From assembly GCA_001769855.1 (NCBI GenBank), contig MEPP01000001.1:660982-724981 (forward strand): DNA of 64,000 nt, written 5' to 3'. Made by a program: the position numbers and the translations under genes. The DNA is from Bdellovibrionales bacterium GWA2_49_15. GTDB taxonomy: Bacteria > Bdellovibrionota > Bacteriovoracia > Bacteriovoracales > Bacteriovoracaceae. The notes beneath the pieces are model-generated. The model did no database searches. It was not told where the DNA came from and saw only the letters and a list, made by a program, of their open reading frames with translations. Positions 27,063-35,468 of this stretch are shown piece after piece. Numbering within the stretch: the first letter of the stretch is position 1; each line of letters begins with the position of its first letter.

Positions 27063-28070
27063 TTAAGGAATAAGTGTTTCTAACTCAAAGCTGGAACTAA
27101 AAAGTCGGGCGATGACCTGCTGATCTTTCAGGCGGGTAAGCTTCGCTGTTCCCTTGGCATATTTGGTATTGTGGACCTGAGAAACTTTACGCGAGGGATG
27201 ATCATAGTCCAAGGTGGCCCAGGCGTGTCCCTCGCCATTAATCATGACATCTAATTCGTACTCTCGGCCCTTAAAAATCACATGATAGGTTTTCAAGGTG
27301 AGATCTTCCACCCGCGGCCGCCAGCAGGTCAGGACGCGGTTGAAGTCATACCACCTACCCTTATAAAAAAGAGAGCCGGCCGAGAGGTAGGGAGATTTCC
27401 ACGGGCCCAGCAAAATCTTGGCGGAAAAACCGTCAAAGAAGGTATCAGGAAGAGGCCTCCCTTCCTCACTAAACTCATTGCAGTTGGCGTAAGCGTACTG
27501 ATAGGCGTGTTCCTTACCCCAGTTGTGCCCGTTCATGCCCTGAAACTGCCCCTGGCAAGTTAAAAATGGCGCGGTAATCGTGCCGTCATACTTCATGAAA
27601 CAGTCGGCGGTTAGAATTTTTTTCTTGGGAAAAAATCCGCGGTAGAACCAATCCTTATCGAAGTGATAATAAACTATCTCCGAAAAATCAACCTTCAAAT
27701 CCCAGGAAATTTGTCCCGGCATCATGCCGCACAGGTGTGAATCCGAGAGCTCAAAAAATCCGCCTTTTTCAAATTCCACCCGCAGCTGACGCCACGATTT
27801 CTTACTCAAGACCTCACTTTGATATTGCTCAAAAGTTAGCATCTTGCTTTGCTGGTACACACAGCTTTGCTTGGTCTTGTCATTAAACAGAATTAAAATA
27901 TTATCGACTCGCACGCCCGGATCATCACAAAAACCTATCAGGTTATGCTTGAGCCAAAATGAAAAAGGGGAATTCTGCAAGTTTCCACGAAAGTAAAAGG
28001 ACTCATAAATTCGCCGGGTCTTATCTGACAGTCCCAGCTCGATACGGGTTGGAAGTACGGATAAGGTCAT
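27063..28070 (-). CDS. CrtC/AttH-like lipocalin-fold protein
   Basis: The 335-residue protein resembles the hydroxyneurosporene synthase (CrtC)/AttH-like double-lipocalin group through its beta-rich layout and the central motif GMNGHNWGKEHAYQYAYANC, which matches the family's HNWG region. Members include carotenoid hydratases and proteins of unknown reaction. No carotenoid genes are nearby, so a carotenoid role is not supported. It has no signal peptide. Its ATG overlaps the stop of the upstream oxidase (ATGA), showing tight coupling. A hydrophobic ligand that the two oxidases also act on is an inference. Confidence 0.6.
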   Translation of the reverse strand: MTLSVLPTRIELGLSDKTRRIYESFYFRGNLQNSPFSFWLKHNLIGFCDDPGVRVDNILILFNDKTKQSCVYQQSKMLTFEQYQSEVLSKKSWRQLRVEFEKGGFFELSDSHLCGMMPGQISWDLKVDFSEIVYYHFDKDWFYRGFFPKKKILTADCFMKYDGTITAPFLTCQGQFQGMNGHNWGKEHAYQYAYANCNEFSEEGRPLPDTFFDGFSAKILLGPWKSPYLSAGSLFYKGRWYDFNRVLTCWRPRVEDLTLKTYHVIFKGREYELDVMINGEGHAWATLDYDHPSRKVSQVHNTKYAKGTAKLTRLKDQQVIARLFSSSFELETLIP

Positions 28071-30457
28071 ATGCGTCCACTCCAGAGATCGGCCAGTCTA
28101 AGCGAGTTGGCCATAATGGTGACCTGGGGATTGACTCCCAGAGGGCCGGGAATGGTTGAGCCATCCGCAACCACCAGATTTTTGACAGCGAACAATTCTC
28201 CTTCGTTTGACACCGCCCCTAAAAATTCCGTGCGGGCCATGCGACAAGTTCCCAGAGGATGATGGGCCGAGATAATAATTCGGGCGGGGTGAATGCTTTC
28301 ATTTTCAAGATTGGCGATGGGCTCCATCGACGTGATAACTTCACGCCCCTGGATGGGAAGGTAAACTTTTTTCGCACCGGCCTTGAAAAATATTTTGGCC
28401 ATCATTTTTAAACTCTGCTGGGCATTTCGCATCAGCTCCGGTGTCACATAGTAATAAGGCAAGGCCCCCCAAGGAGTTAAAATAAGCTGCCCCTCGGACA
28501 CGTCTCTCATCATGGAAGAAAAATTGGTAAAGTGCTGAACCTCACTCATGAGGGTTGCCAGCTCGCGGCCCCATTGCCCCATGGCGGCGGGGATCACATC
28601 TACGGGCAGGGTGTAACCTTCCAATACATAATCGCCGCCTTCAATTCCGAAAACTCCCAACGATTGCGGTACGAACAAGGTCTCACGCACCACCTCGGAA
28701 AAAAGGCCACCGATGGTAAAGGCCGGATGAATCGTGAGATGGCGGCCGATATGCGGATTACTTCTGTGCAGACCTGAGCGATAGAGAACCTGGGGCGTGC
28801 CAAAAGTTCCAGCGGCAAGCACCACCATCTTGGCCTTGACGGTCATATCAAACTCCGGCCCAAATCCCGGCACCCCCGCCGACACTCCTACCGCTTGTCC
28901 GTTCTCAACTAAAATCTTTTTGGCCCGCATATGAGAGAAGAGAAAGGCATTGCGCTTTAAGGCCTCCGGCATATAAGAGACGGCGGTACTCAGCTTGGCG
29001 TTGATGGGGCAACCGGAAATACAGCTCCCCTGCCCATCACAGCCATTCTCAGCGCGGTGAAGTGGTCCGTAGGTGTAACCCGTTCCCTGTAGCCCGCGCG
29101 CGAGAACCCGCGCCACTCCCCCTTGTATTTTCTCCGGCACAGGAGGGGTGCTTCCCAACATCTGTTCCACGGCGGGAAAATATTTTTCTAAATCTAAGTC
29201 GAGTCCCAAAATCCCGCGCCATCGATCCAAAACTTCCGAAGGTGTTCGAATACAGGTACCGCTGTTGATAAAGGTGGTTCCCCCCACGCAGGTGCCGGTG
29301 GGAATCCACAGGGGCGCATTGGACAGGGAAAATTGAATCCCGGCCTGGGTGTAAAGCTTGCGCATCATATCGGCGGCCAAACCGGTCAGATCCTGACGTT
29401 TAAAATAATGCCCTTCTTCCAGCACCACCACCGCCTTGCCTTTTCTGGCCATTTCGGCCGCAAAAGCGGCACCACCGGCCCCTGACCCGATCACCACACA
29501 ATCGGCCTCGATCACGGACTCATCGGAGGTCCGTCTGGTGCGAGGTGGAAAACTTTGCGCCATCCACGGTTCGTGCTCTATCGCTTTTGGCGGCTCAACA
29601 ATATTTTGCCCCTTCGCCTTGAGATAGGCCTTCTGATCAAAGAGCGGATAAAGAATGGTGGTCAGAAGAGGCAGCAGGGCCAATTTTATGACCGAATTTT
29701 TTCTGATCTTCTGAAGCAGCTCCTCGCCTTCTGTTGGCGAGAGTCGGGAAAGGGAATTAAAGAAGAACACCCACGAGAGCATGCGAATAAAATACATGGC
29801 CCAGCAAAGGAGCAGATAAATAAAATAAGGGGTCGGTGCGAGCTGCGCTTCGATACTTCGAATCAGCTCCTCTTCCGTTCCCAGCTGCTTGATATCCGGG
29901 TACAGATGACGGCCCAGCTCATAAAAACGCGCACTCAAAAAACCATGGGGCCGATGCGCCCAGGTTGAATCTTTGATGCGCAGGCCGAAGGGAAACTGCC
30001 AGAGAGGTGGCTGGTATTCCAACTCACACTTTCCGATCACCTTGCCATCTTGCTGCATTTCGGCCGGCAGCCAGACCAGGGAGTGACGCAGACGTTTCCA
30101 GGAAAACGGCCACCACAGATACGATTTCGCCCCTTCAATTTTCCATTCTCCCCAGGGCGATTTCGGACTGAAAATCTGATAGGCCACTCCACGGTGAGAA
30201 ATGCACATCGTGCCATAGATCGGGACTTGACGGTCAAGAAAGGTGGCTTCCTCTTTTAAGGGTAACCCCGGAAAATTGGCGTGGCCTTGAAAGCCAAGAC
30301 AAAAGGGATACTGAAAAAATTTTGTGGTGAAGGCATGAATGGTAAAGTCGAAGGGATACTGGGCATCAGCTTCAATCTGGGTGCCTGCGATCCCCGGCGT
30401 GCTAAACTGCACCCACCCGGCCATCCGCTCAGAAAGTCGAATTCCTAGCTGTCCCAT
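28067..30457 (-). CDS. GMC-family FAD oxidoreductase with N-terminal accessory domain
   Basis: The 796-residue protein has two parts. Residues 1-210 form a beta-rich domain I do not recognise, followed by one or two hydrophobic helices (about 212-235 and 256-272). The GMC oxidoreductase follows: FAD-binding VVIGSGAGGAAFAAEMARKG (321-340), GTCVGGTTFINSGTC (388-402), a Cys-rich CDGQGSCISGCP (473-484), HHPLGTCRMA and the closing NPQVTIMANS. GMC enzymes oxidise alcohols and sterols; the closest resemblance is to long-chain alcohol oxidases and cholesterol-oxidase-like proteins. The start ATG overlaps the previous stop as TAATG. Substrate unknown. Confidence 0.85.
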   Translation of the reverse strand: MGQLGIRLSERMAGWVQFSTPGIAGTQIEADAQYPFDFTIHAFTTKFFQYPFCLGFQGHANFPGLPLKEEATFLDRQVPIYGTMCISHRGVAYQIFSPKSPWGEWKIEGAKSYLWWPFSWKRLRHSLVWLPAEMQQDGKVIGKCELEYQPPLWQFPFGLRIKDSTWAHRPHGFLSARFYELGRHLYPDIKQLGTEEELIRSIEAQLAPTPYFIYLLLCWAMYFIRMLSWVFFFNSLSRLSPTEGEELLQKIRKNSVIKLALLPLLTTILYPLFDQKAYLKAKGQNIVEPPKAIEHEPWMAQSFPPRTRRTSDESVIEADCVVIGSGAGGAAFAAEMARKGKAVVVLEEGHYFKRQDLTGLAADMMRKLYTQAGIQFSLSNAPLWIPTGTCVGGTTFINSGTCIRTPSEVLDRWRGILGLDLDLEKYFPAVEQMLGSTPPVPEKIQGGVARVLARGLQGTGYTYGPLHRAENGCDGQGSCISGCPINAKLSTAVSYMPEALKRNAFLFSHMRAKKILVENGQAVGVSAGVPGFGPEFDMTVKAKMVVLAAGTFGTPQVLYRSGLHRSNPHIGRHLTIHPAFTIGGLFSEVVRETLFVPQSLGVFGIEGGDYVLEGYTLPVDVIPAAMGQWGRELATLMSEVQHFTNFSSMMRDVSEGQLILTPWGALPYYYVTPELMRNAQQSLKMMAKIFFKAGAKKVYLPIQGREVITSMEPIANLENESIHPARIIISAHHPLGTCRMARTEFLGAVSNEGELFAVKNLVVADGSTIPGPLGVNPQVTIMANSLRLADLWSGRI

Positions 30458-32103
30458 TATTTTTGTGCTCCAACAATTTCGGTGAACTTGATAACCGGCG
30501 GTTTGAAATTCGGCCCCAGAGCAGGGTTAATTGGAAAATGTGCCGCAAATCGTTCCGTTAAAGCGGTAATAGTCAGGCTGGGATTAACCGCCAAGTTCGA
30601 GGGCACCACTGAAGCGTCACTGACATACAGCCCCTTATAACCAAACAGCTCATGATTGCTATCCACGGCACCTTCTTCGGCATTTTTGCCGATCAGAGCA
30701 CCGCCTAAAATATGCGCGGTCGCGGGGGTTTGAAAAAAGACCTCACTGAAAATGTTCTGGGCCTCGCCCTTGATAATATCAGCCAACTTGAGCGCGGCAT
30801 CCTGGGCCACAGGAAGATAGCTGGGAATCTCGCCTTCCTGTCTCTGTCCTTTCAATCCCAGTCGAAAAAAATTCAAAACCGGGCGCCCCAAAGTTAATTT
30901 GATCTTACTCTCCACGGACTGCATGACGAGCAGGATAATCGTGCTCTTGGCCCAGTCACGGGTAAACAGCAGGCGAATATAATTTAAAGGTCGGGTCAGA
31001 AAACGCCACAACATTTTCAGCGGACGAACAAGACAATTGCCATCGCCGGCCAGAGGAACCGCCATGAAACGCAGCAAATCCGATCCTGCAGGATAGCGCA
31101 CACCTTCAATCTTTGTGTAAGGGTCGGGATGAATGGCGGCCCCAATCGCAACGCCGGTGGAGAAGTCTTGGGATTGATCGAAAGTCGTCGCCCCAAGGAG
31201 ACTCTCGCCGTTTGACCGCACATCTTCACCAATCTTTTTGGAGAGCTTAGGTAAGGTCTGGTAAATATCGCGGTTCTTCAACAGAAGTTTCACGGTGCCC
31301 AGCGCTCCGGCGGCCAGCACCACTTTTTTTCCCTTGAAGCTCGTCCCGGCACTACCACAGTAAGAGCGTGAGGCAACCGTGGAGATCAAGTAGCTGCCAT
31401 CGGCCTGGGGCGTGATCTTTTCCACGCGAAGTCCGGGGAATATCTTCGCGCCCCATTTTTGCGCGAAGTAGAGATAATTTTTGTCTAAGGTATTTTTGGC
31501 GCCGTTGGGGCAACCGATCATGCAGCTCCCACAAAAATGGCACCCGGTTCGAGTTGGCCCATCACCGTTAAAGTATGGATCGGGCACCTCCACTTCCGGT
31601 TTCCCGAAAAAGATGCCGACTTCAGTGGCATGAAAGGTTTCTGCCGCGCTCATCTTTTCGCCCAAAGTTTTCATCGCCAAATCATTGGGGGCCAGATAGG
31701 GATTAGTTGCCACCCCTAACATTTTTTTTCCAATCTCAAAATGGGGCCAGAGCTCCTTCACCCAGTCTACGGCCTTCGGCCAGGTCGGACCCCGAAAAAT
31801 ATTCTCTTCCGGTCGCATCAACGTATTGGCATAAACCAAACTTCCGCCGCCCACTCCCACCCCGTGCATGATCATTAATTTTCTTAGTAATGAAATCCGT
31901 TGAATACCGAAGCAGCGGATAATGGGTGCCCACAAATATTTGGTCACACTCCAGTTGGATTTGGGAAATTCAGTATTTTTCCAGGCCATGCCCTCTTCGA
32001 CAATAGCGACCTTGTATCCTTTCTGAGACAGGCGCATGGCAGAGACCGCCCCACCAAAACCACTACCCACGACGATCACGTCGTATTCTTGTTCTTGCGC
32101 CAT
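30457..32103 (-). CDS. ChoD-like GMC-family FAD oxidoreductase
   Basis: The 548-residue protein resembles cholesterol-oxidase-type (ChoD) GMC enzymes. FAD binding is at VVGSGFGGAVSAMRLSQKGY (11-30), with GVGVGGGSLVYANTL (81-95) next. The C-terminal segment ends DASVVPSNLAVNPSLTITAL, the GMC signature. A CxxCxxCxxxCP motif (C188, C191, C194, C198) sits after the FAD domain and could hold an iron-sulfur cluster; the equivalent Cys-rich stretch is typical of this subgroup. Start ATG 32103 follows AAGGTGGA. It is the first gene of the operon. Whether sterol is the substrate cannot be told. Confidence 0.87.
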   Translation of the reverse strand: MAQEQEYDVIVVGSGFGGAVSAMRLSQKGYKVAIVEEGMAWKNTEFPKSNWSVTKYLWAPIIRCFGIQRISLLRKLMIMHGVGVGGGSLVYANTLMRPEENIFRGPTWPKAVDWVKELWPHFEIGKKMLGVATNPYLAPNDLAMKTLGEKMSAAETFHATEVGIFFGKPEVEVPDPYFNGDGPTRTGCHFCGSCMIGCPNGAKNTLDKNYLYFAQKWGAKIFPGLRVEKITPQADGSYLISTVASRSYCGSAGTSFKGKKVVLAAGALGTVKLLLKNRDIYQTLPKLSKKIGEDVRSNGESLLGATTFDQSQDFSTGVAIGAAIHPDPYTKIEGVRYPAGSDLLRFMAVPLAGDGNCLVRPLKMLWRFLTRPLNYIRLLFTRDWAKSTIILLVMQSVESKIKLTLGRPVLNFFRLGLKGQRQEGEIPSYLPVAQDAALKLADIIKGEAQNIFSEVFFQTPATAHILGGALIGKNAEEGAVDSNHELFGYKGLYVSDASVVPSNLAVNPSLTITALTERFAAHFPINPALGPNFKPPVIKFTEIVGAQK

Positions 32104-32309
32104 AAGAATCCACCTTGATAAATTTATGGGCAATTATCCCATGTCATAGACATTTTTGAAACAAACAACACGCCTCCTCATCGCATGGCGCTAAAAAATA
32201 AATTGCCGATTATCATCCTTGTCAACCTGTCCGGAAAACCACTATAAACCCGCTCAACACACTTATGACTGTTTTTATCAATTCATACAAAAAAAAGAGG
32301 AGATCACAC

Positions 32310-33389
32310 ATGAAAAACCTAGGACAATCGACCAGATTGTTGGCGGTGTTGCTGATGTTGAGTGGGCTTGGCGCCACCTTCAAAGGCTGCGTCTACAACC
32401 CAGTTCAAAAGGACTATTTAACAACCAGTGGCACTGTCCAGCTCCAAGGGACTATTGCCGAGTTCAATGACGCCGGGAAGTTTGTTAAAAACTATCCAGG
32501 TCAAGTTCACTTGAAAAAGAATGGTGCTTTTGTTTCTGACTGGAAAAATACCGATGGTACAGTGTGGGACTACCCCTCAGTCGCCCTCAGCAATGGTCTC
32601 AATACCTTTAACGGAGACGTGCGTTTTCAAAATGCTACGGGAACATGGGTGAACGGCCAAATTCCTTCCATCTTAATCGAAAAGAAAACTGACCTGTCCA
32701 ATCGTGGCGAACAAAAAGTTTTCCTGGATTGGAGCGATACCAAAACTGATACTTTAATTAAAGAGATGGCCACGAAAACGCTGGATAAAACTTTCACCGA
32801 AGCCGAACTCACAACCTTCGTTGCCGATGTCAAAAATCGCGTTGTCACTTTTTTTAACGCTGCCTACAATGGCTCCCGCGTGACTCTGGTTGGCGCGGCA
32901 GGTACCGACGTTCATACCATTAAATTTGATGGTGCTGATCGCTGTGACTATTATGGACAGTCACCAGGGGATTACAAAAACCAAACCAAACAACAAACCT
33001 CCAGTATTTACATCGGAACCTTCCACTGCGTTGTGGTGGATGATAATCGGTTGATCAATGGTACTGCAGCTGAGAAGAGCGATACCGTTGCTCAACGCGT
33101 GAACGATCTGGGAGTTTTTATCGGCAGAACCGCAACTCATGAATTGGGCCATAGCCTTGGTCTGACGGACGAGAGCAACTTGCATGGCTGTGAAGGTATG
33201 CACAACTGCGAAGCCTATGACGTATCCAATCCCTCTGACCGTTTTGATAATGGACACTACATCATGGACCCTGGACCAAAATCCACTATCTGGGCACGCC
33301 TCGGGTTGGAAAATTCCACAACCAGAAACGCTCAATCACCCAAATTCAATAGCTATAACCGCAGCTATTTAGAAATCATTCACAATTAA
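32310..33389 (+). CDS. Lipoprotein metzincin-type metalloprotease
   Basis: The 359-residue protein begins with a signal peptide and a likely lipid-modified Cys (ATFKGC, about residue 27). Residues 277-287 read HELGHSLGLTD, the metzincin-type zinc site HExxHxxGxxD with Asp as third ligand (as in snapalysin). A Met-turn follows at HYIMDPG with Met319, the expected spacing for a metzincin. Two CxxxxxC segments follow the site (HGCEGMHNC). ATG 32310 is preceded by AAGAGGAGA. The next exported gene starts 11 bases after the stop, so they form an operon. Protease identity is well supported; substrate is not. Confidence 0.85.
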   Translation: MKNLGQSTRLLAVLLMLSGLGATFKGCVYNPVQKDYLTTSGTVQLQGTIAEFNDAGKFVKNYPGQVHLKKNGAFVSDWKNTDGTVWDYPSVALSNGLNTFNGDVRFQNATGTWVNGQIPSILIEKKTDLSNRGEQKVFLDWSDTKTDTLIKEMATKTLDKTFTEAELTTFVADVKNRVVTFFNAAYNGSRVTLVGAAGTDVHTIKFDGADRCDYYGQSPGDYKNQTKQQTSSIYIGTFHCVVVDDNRLINGTAAEKSDTVAQRVNDLGVFIGRTATHELGHSLGLTDESNLHGCEGMHNCEAYDVSNPSDRFDNGHYIMDPGPKSTIWARLGLENSTTRNAQSPKFNSYNRSYLEIIHN

Positions 33390-33400
33390 GGAGACTTCAA

Positions 33401-34216
33401 ATGAAGATAACACTATTTTTCACTCTGCTTTTGGCTTCCATACTGGCAGCTCCACTTCGAGCAACCGACACTCCTGAAGGTGCCGATGCCTTTTTTCATC
33501 AAATGCGAAATGCCAACATTGTGGTTCTCGCCACCTTGAAAGCACAAGATGCTGAACGATTCACCTTTGTACTTAACAAATCGCTCCTTGGTGCTGTTGA
33601 TGCGCAAATTGTTCTCCCTCGCTTCTCAATGGAACTTGCCAATGGCGTTTTACCACGCGTCGGCGGTAGCTATCTGCTCTTTTTAAAACAGAGAAAAATT
33701 CTCGGGCGCCGGGGAATCGTCGGCTGGGCCATGGGCGGATATTCCATTCAAGAAGTTAAAGGTGCCGAATTTGATCTCCTCTCCGACGTGGTGGCAGATT
33801 ATGTGCGCTACAAAACCGATGCCAACGGGTTAAAGCAGGCACTCATGAAACATAGTGCCCAGAAAATCGGCTACGTTCAGTACAGCACCATTTCTGACCT
33901 GGACACTCGCGGTCTCTTGAATGCGAAAGATGCCGGGCTCCTGGCCGAGAGATTAAAGGGCGGGCACATTATTGATGCTCGCGCCAAGTTGAGTGTCGTA
34001 AACAAGATCAAACATTTTAACTTGAAACAATTCGCTCCTCTCCTTGAAAGTATGATTATGAACACAAATGAAAACATTTCTGTTCGCACATCCTCCTTGC
34101 GCGGCCTCCAACAATTCGGCGATCAAGCCGCCTTGGCCCGGGTAGCACCAGTCATGGTTGATGGCATGTCCGGTCGTCTGCGCCGTACAACCATTGATAT
34201 TGTGAAGCCTCGGTAG
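33401..34216 (+). CDS. Exported protein of unknown function
   Basis: The 271-residue protein has a signal peptide (MKITLFFTLLLASILAAPLRA) followed by an alpha/beta first half and an all-helical second half (from about residue 140) that could be HEAT-like. AAGGAG lies just before ATG 33401. It is the second gene of the operon with the metzincin-type lipoprotein and may be its partner. It ends 8 bases before the second palindrome copy. Confidence 0.6.
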   Translation: MKITLFFTLLLASILAAPLRATDTPEGADAFFHQMRNANIVVLATLKAQDAERFTFVLNKSLLGAVDAQIVLPRFSMELANGVLPRVGGSYLLFLKQRKILGRRGIVGWAMGGYSIQEVKGAEFDLLSDVVADYVRYKTDANGLKQALMKHSAQKIGYVQYSTISDLDTRGLLNAKDAGLLAERLKGGHIIDARAKLSVVNKIKHFNLKQFAPLLESMIMNTNENISVRTSSLRGLQQFGDQAALARVAPVMVDGMSGRLRRTTIDIVKPR

Positions 34217-34224
34217 TCTTTTCC

Positions 34225-34297
34225 CAGGTACGTGATACTTTTCCTGAGCACCTAGTCATTGCATGACTAGGTGCTCAGGAAAAGTATCACGTACCTG
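34225..34297. repeat. Perfect palindrome, 35-bp arms, copy 2, followed by T8
   Basis: Left arm 34225-34259 and right arm 34263-34297 are exact reverse complements around the loop TGC. Compared with copy 1 the outermost pair is C/G instead of T/A, and an inner pair is TTTTCC/GGAAAA instead of TTATCC/GGATAA; both arms changed together. Eight T follow at 34299-34306, so on the plus strand it could also act as an intrinsic terminator for the upstream gene. It ends 9 bases before the ATG of the EEP gene. Confidence 0.95.
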
Positions 34298-34306
34298 CTT
34301 TTTTTT

Positions 34307-35041
34307 ATGGAACTTAAAATTTTAAGCTTCAACATTCACAAGGGCATGTCCTGGCATTCGCGCAATGCCACGCTGGCGGAGTTGCGGGAGTTCATCCGTG
34401 AATCACAGGCCGATCTGGTCTTTTTGCAAGAAGTTCATGGCGAAAATCTCCGCGAGAGGGAACGCATGCATAACGATTTTGCCTCCCAGTATGAGTTTCT
34501 GGCTGATGAGATATGGCAGCACTATTGTTATGCTAAAAACGCTGTCTACGATCACGGCCACCACGGCAACGTTATCCTGTCAAAATACCCAATTTTAGAA
34601 TGGCACAAGCAAGATATCTCCACTAATTCGTGGGAGCAGAGGGGTATCCTCGCGGCCAAGATCGAAATCCCCGAAACCAAGACCGTGCTTCAAACCTACT
34701 GCGTCCACCTCAACTTGTTTCCCCGAAGTCGCGTGCGTCAGTATGCCATGCTAGAAAAAAAAATCATGCAGGAAGCAGATGCCACGATGCCTCTGATTTT
34801 GGCAGGAGATTTTAATGAGTGGAGTCGACAGGCCACAAAGACTTTGGAAAAAAATCTCCAAATTCAGGATTGTCACAATTCAGTCCACGGGGAATACGCC
34901 AAAACATTTCCGGCCCTTTTCCCTATGCTGACCTTAGACAGAATTTATGTCAAAAATGTGATTGTGAGCGATACCCGGGCCCTCAGGCATCTGGGCATCT
35001 CAGATCATTTGCCGCTCATGGCGAAAATCGAGATAAACTAA
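34307..35041 (+). CDS. Endonuclease/exonuclease/phosphatase (EEP) family hydrolase
   Basis: The 244-residue protein has the EEP-family active-site blocks in order: LSFNIHKG (Asn9), FLQEVHGEN (Glu42), the HGNVILSKYP strand, AGDFNEW (Asp/Asn) and the closing SDHLPLMAKI. Family members cleave phosphodiesters in DNA, RNA, phosphoinositides or sphingomyelin; no signal peptide is seen, so it acts in the cytoplasm. An alternative GTG start at 34271 lies inside the palindrome, so I chose ATG 34307. There is no ribosome-binding site before it; the T8 stretch of the palindrome is immediately upstream. Substrate not predictable. Confidence 0.87.
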   Translation: MELKILSFNIHKGMSWHSRNATLAELREFIRESQADLVFLQEVHGENLRERERMHNDFASQYEFLADEIWQHYCYAKNAVYDHGHHGNVILSKYPILEWHKQDISTNSWEQRGILAAKIEIPETKTVLQTYCVHLNLFPRSRVRQYAMLEKKIMQEADATMPLILAGDFNEWSRQATKTLEKNLQIQDCHNSVHGEYAKTFPALFPMLTLDRIYVKNVIVSDTRALRHLGISDHLPLMAKIEIN

Positions 35042-35352
35042 ACCGCCCACACCAGAGAATTTGCACTGGCTGAAGCACCGTGATTGAGCTGAATCGCCAG
35101 CTCCATCTCCAGATCGCTAAGCACTTCTTCAAAAACCGGACCGATGGCAAATGCCGTGATGGGCATGAGCAATCCTTTTAACTCCAGGTTCAGGCAGATG
35201 TCATGGCGAACCGATGTGGCCTCCAAACGGGCCACACACCCAGATGGGCATTTTTGCAAAATTCGTTGCAGCCCATGCTCAAGTTGATTCTGTTCGTTTT
35301 GGTTAAGGTCTGTTTTCAAATCGAGATCGTAACGGATAGAAAAGTCGCGCAC
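35038..35352 (-). CDS. Small protein of unknown function, convergent with the EEP gene
   Basis: The 104-residue protein has alternating charged and hydrophobic strands and two Cys, no signal peptide and no recognised motif. It overlaps the EEP gene's 3' end by 4 bases on the opposite strand. It follows the 1669-residue lipoprotein gene on the same strand, separated by 116 bases that contain a stem-loop. Confidence 0.55.
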   Translation of the reverse strand: MRDFSIRYDLDLKTDLNQNEQNQLEHGLQRILQKCPSGCVARLEATSVRHDICLNLELKGLLMPITAFAIGPVFEEVLSDLEMELAIQLNHGASASANSLVWAV

Positions 35353-35432
35353 CTAAAATAGCTCCTTGGGATGATTGTGAAAGCCAGTATGCTCTTAATT
35401 AATTTTATTGCAATCAACAAAACTTGGCCACT

Positions 35433-35455
35433 CAGGCTGGCCCTATGCCAGCCTG
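35433..35455 (-). other. Stem-loop downstream of the 1669-residue lipoprotein gene
   Basis: CAGGCTGGC (35433-35441) pairs perfectly with GCCAGCCTG (35447-35455) around CCTAT. It lies 14 bases after the lipoprotein stop. There is no adjacent T-run in the minus direction, so it could be a processed 3' end or a weak terminator rather than a classical intrinsic terminator. Confidence 0.45.
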
Positions 35456-35468
35456 TATTTACAGCATG

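Noticed and set aside
27063-28070. Carotenoid biosynthesis gene
   Set aside because: The match to CrtC is only at fold and HNWG-motif level, and there are no phytoene synthase or desaturase genes in the window.
25617-34297. The two palindromes as ends of a transposon or an 8.6-kb mobile unit
   Set aside because: Each copy is a complete palindrome on its own, no transposase lies between them, and the genes between look like ordinary chromosomal operons.
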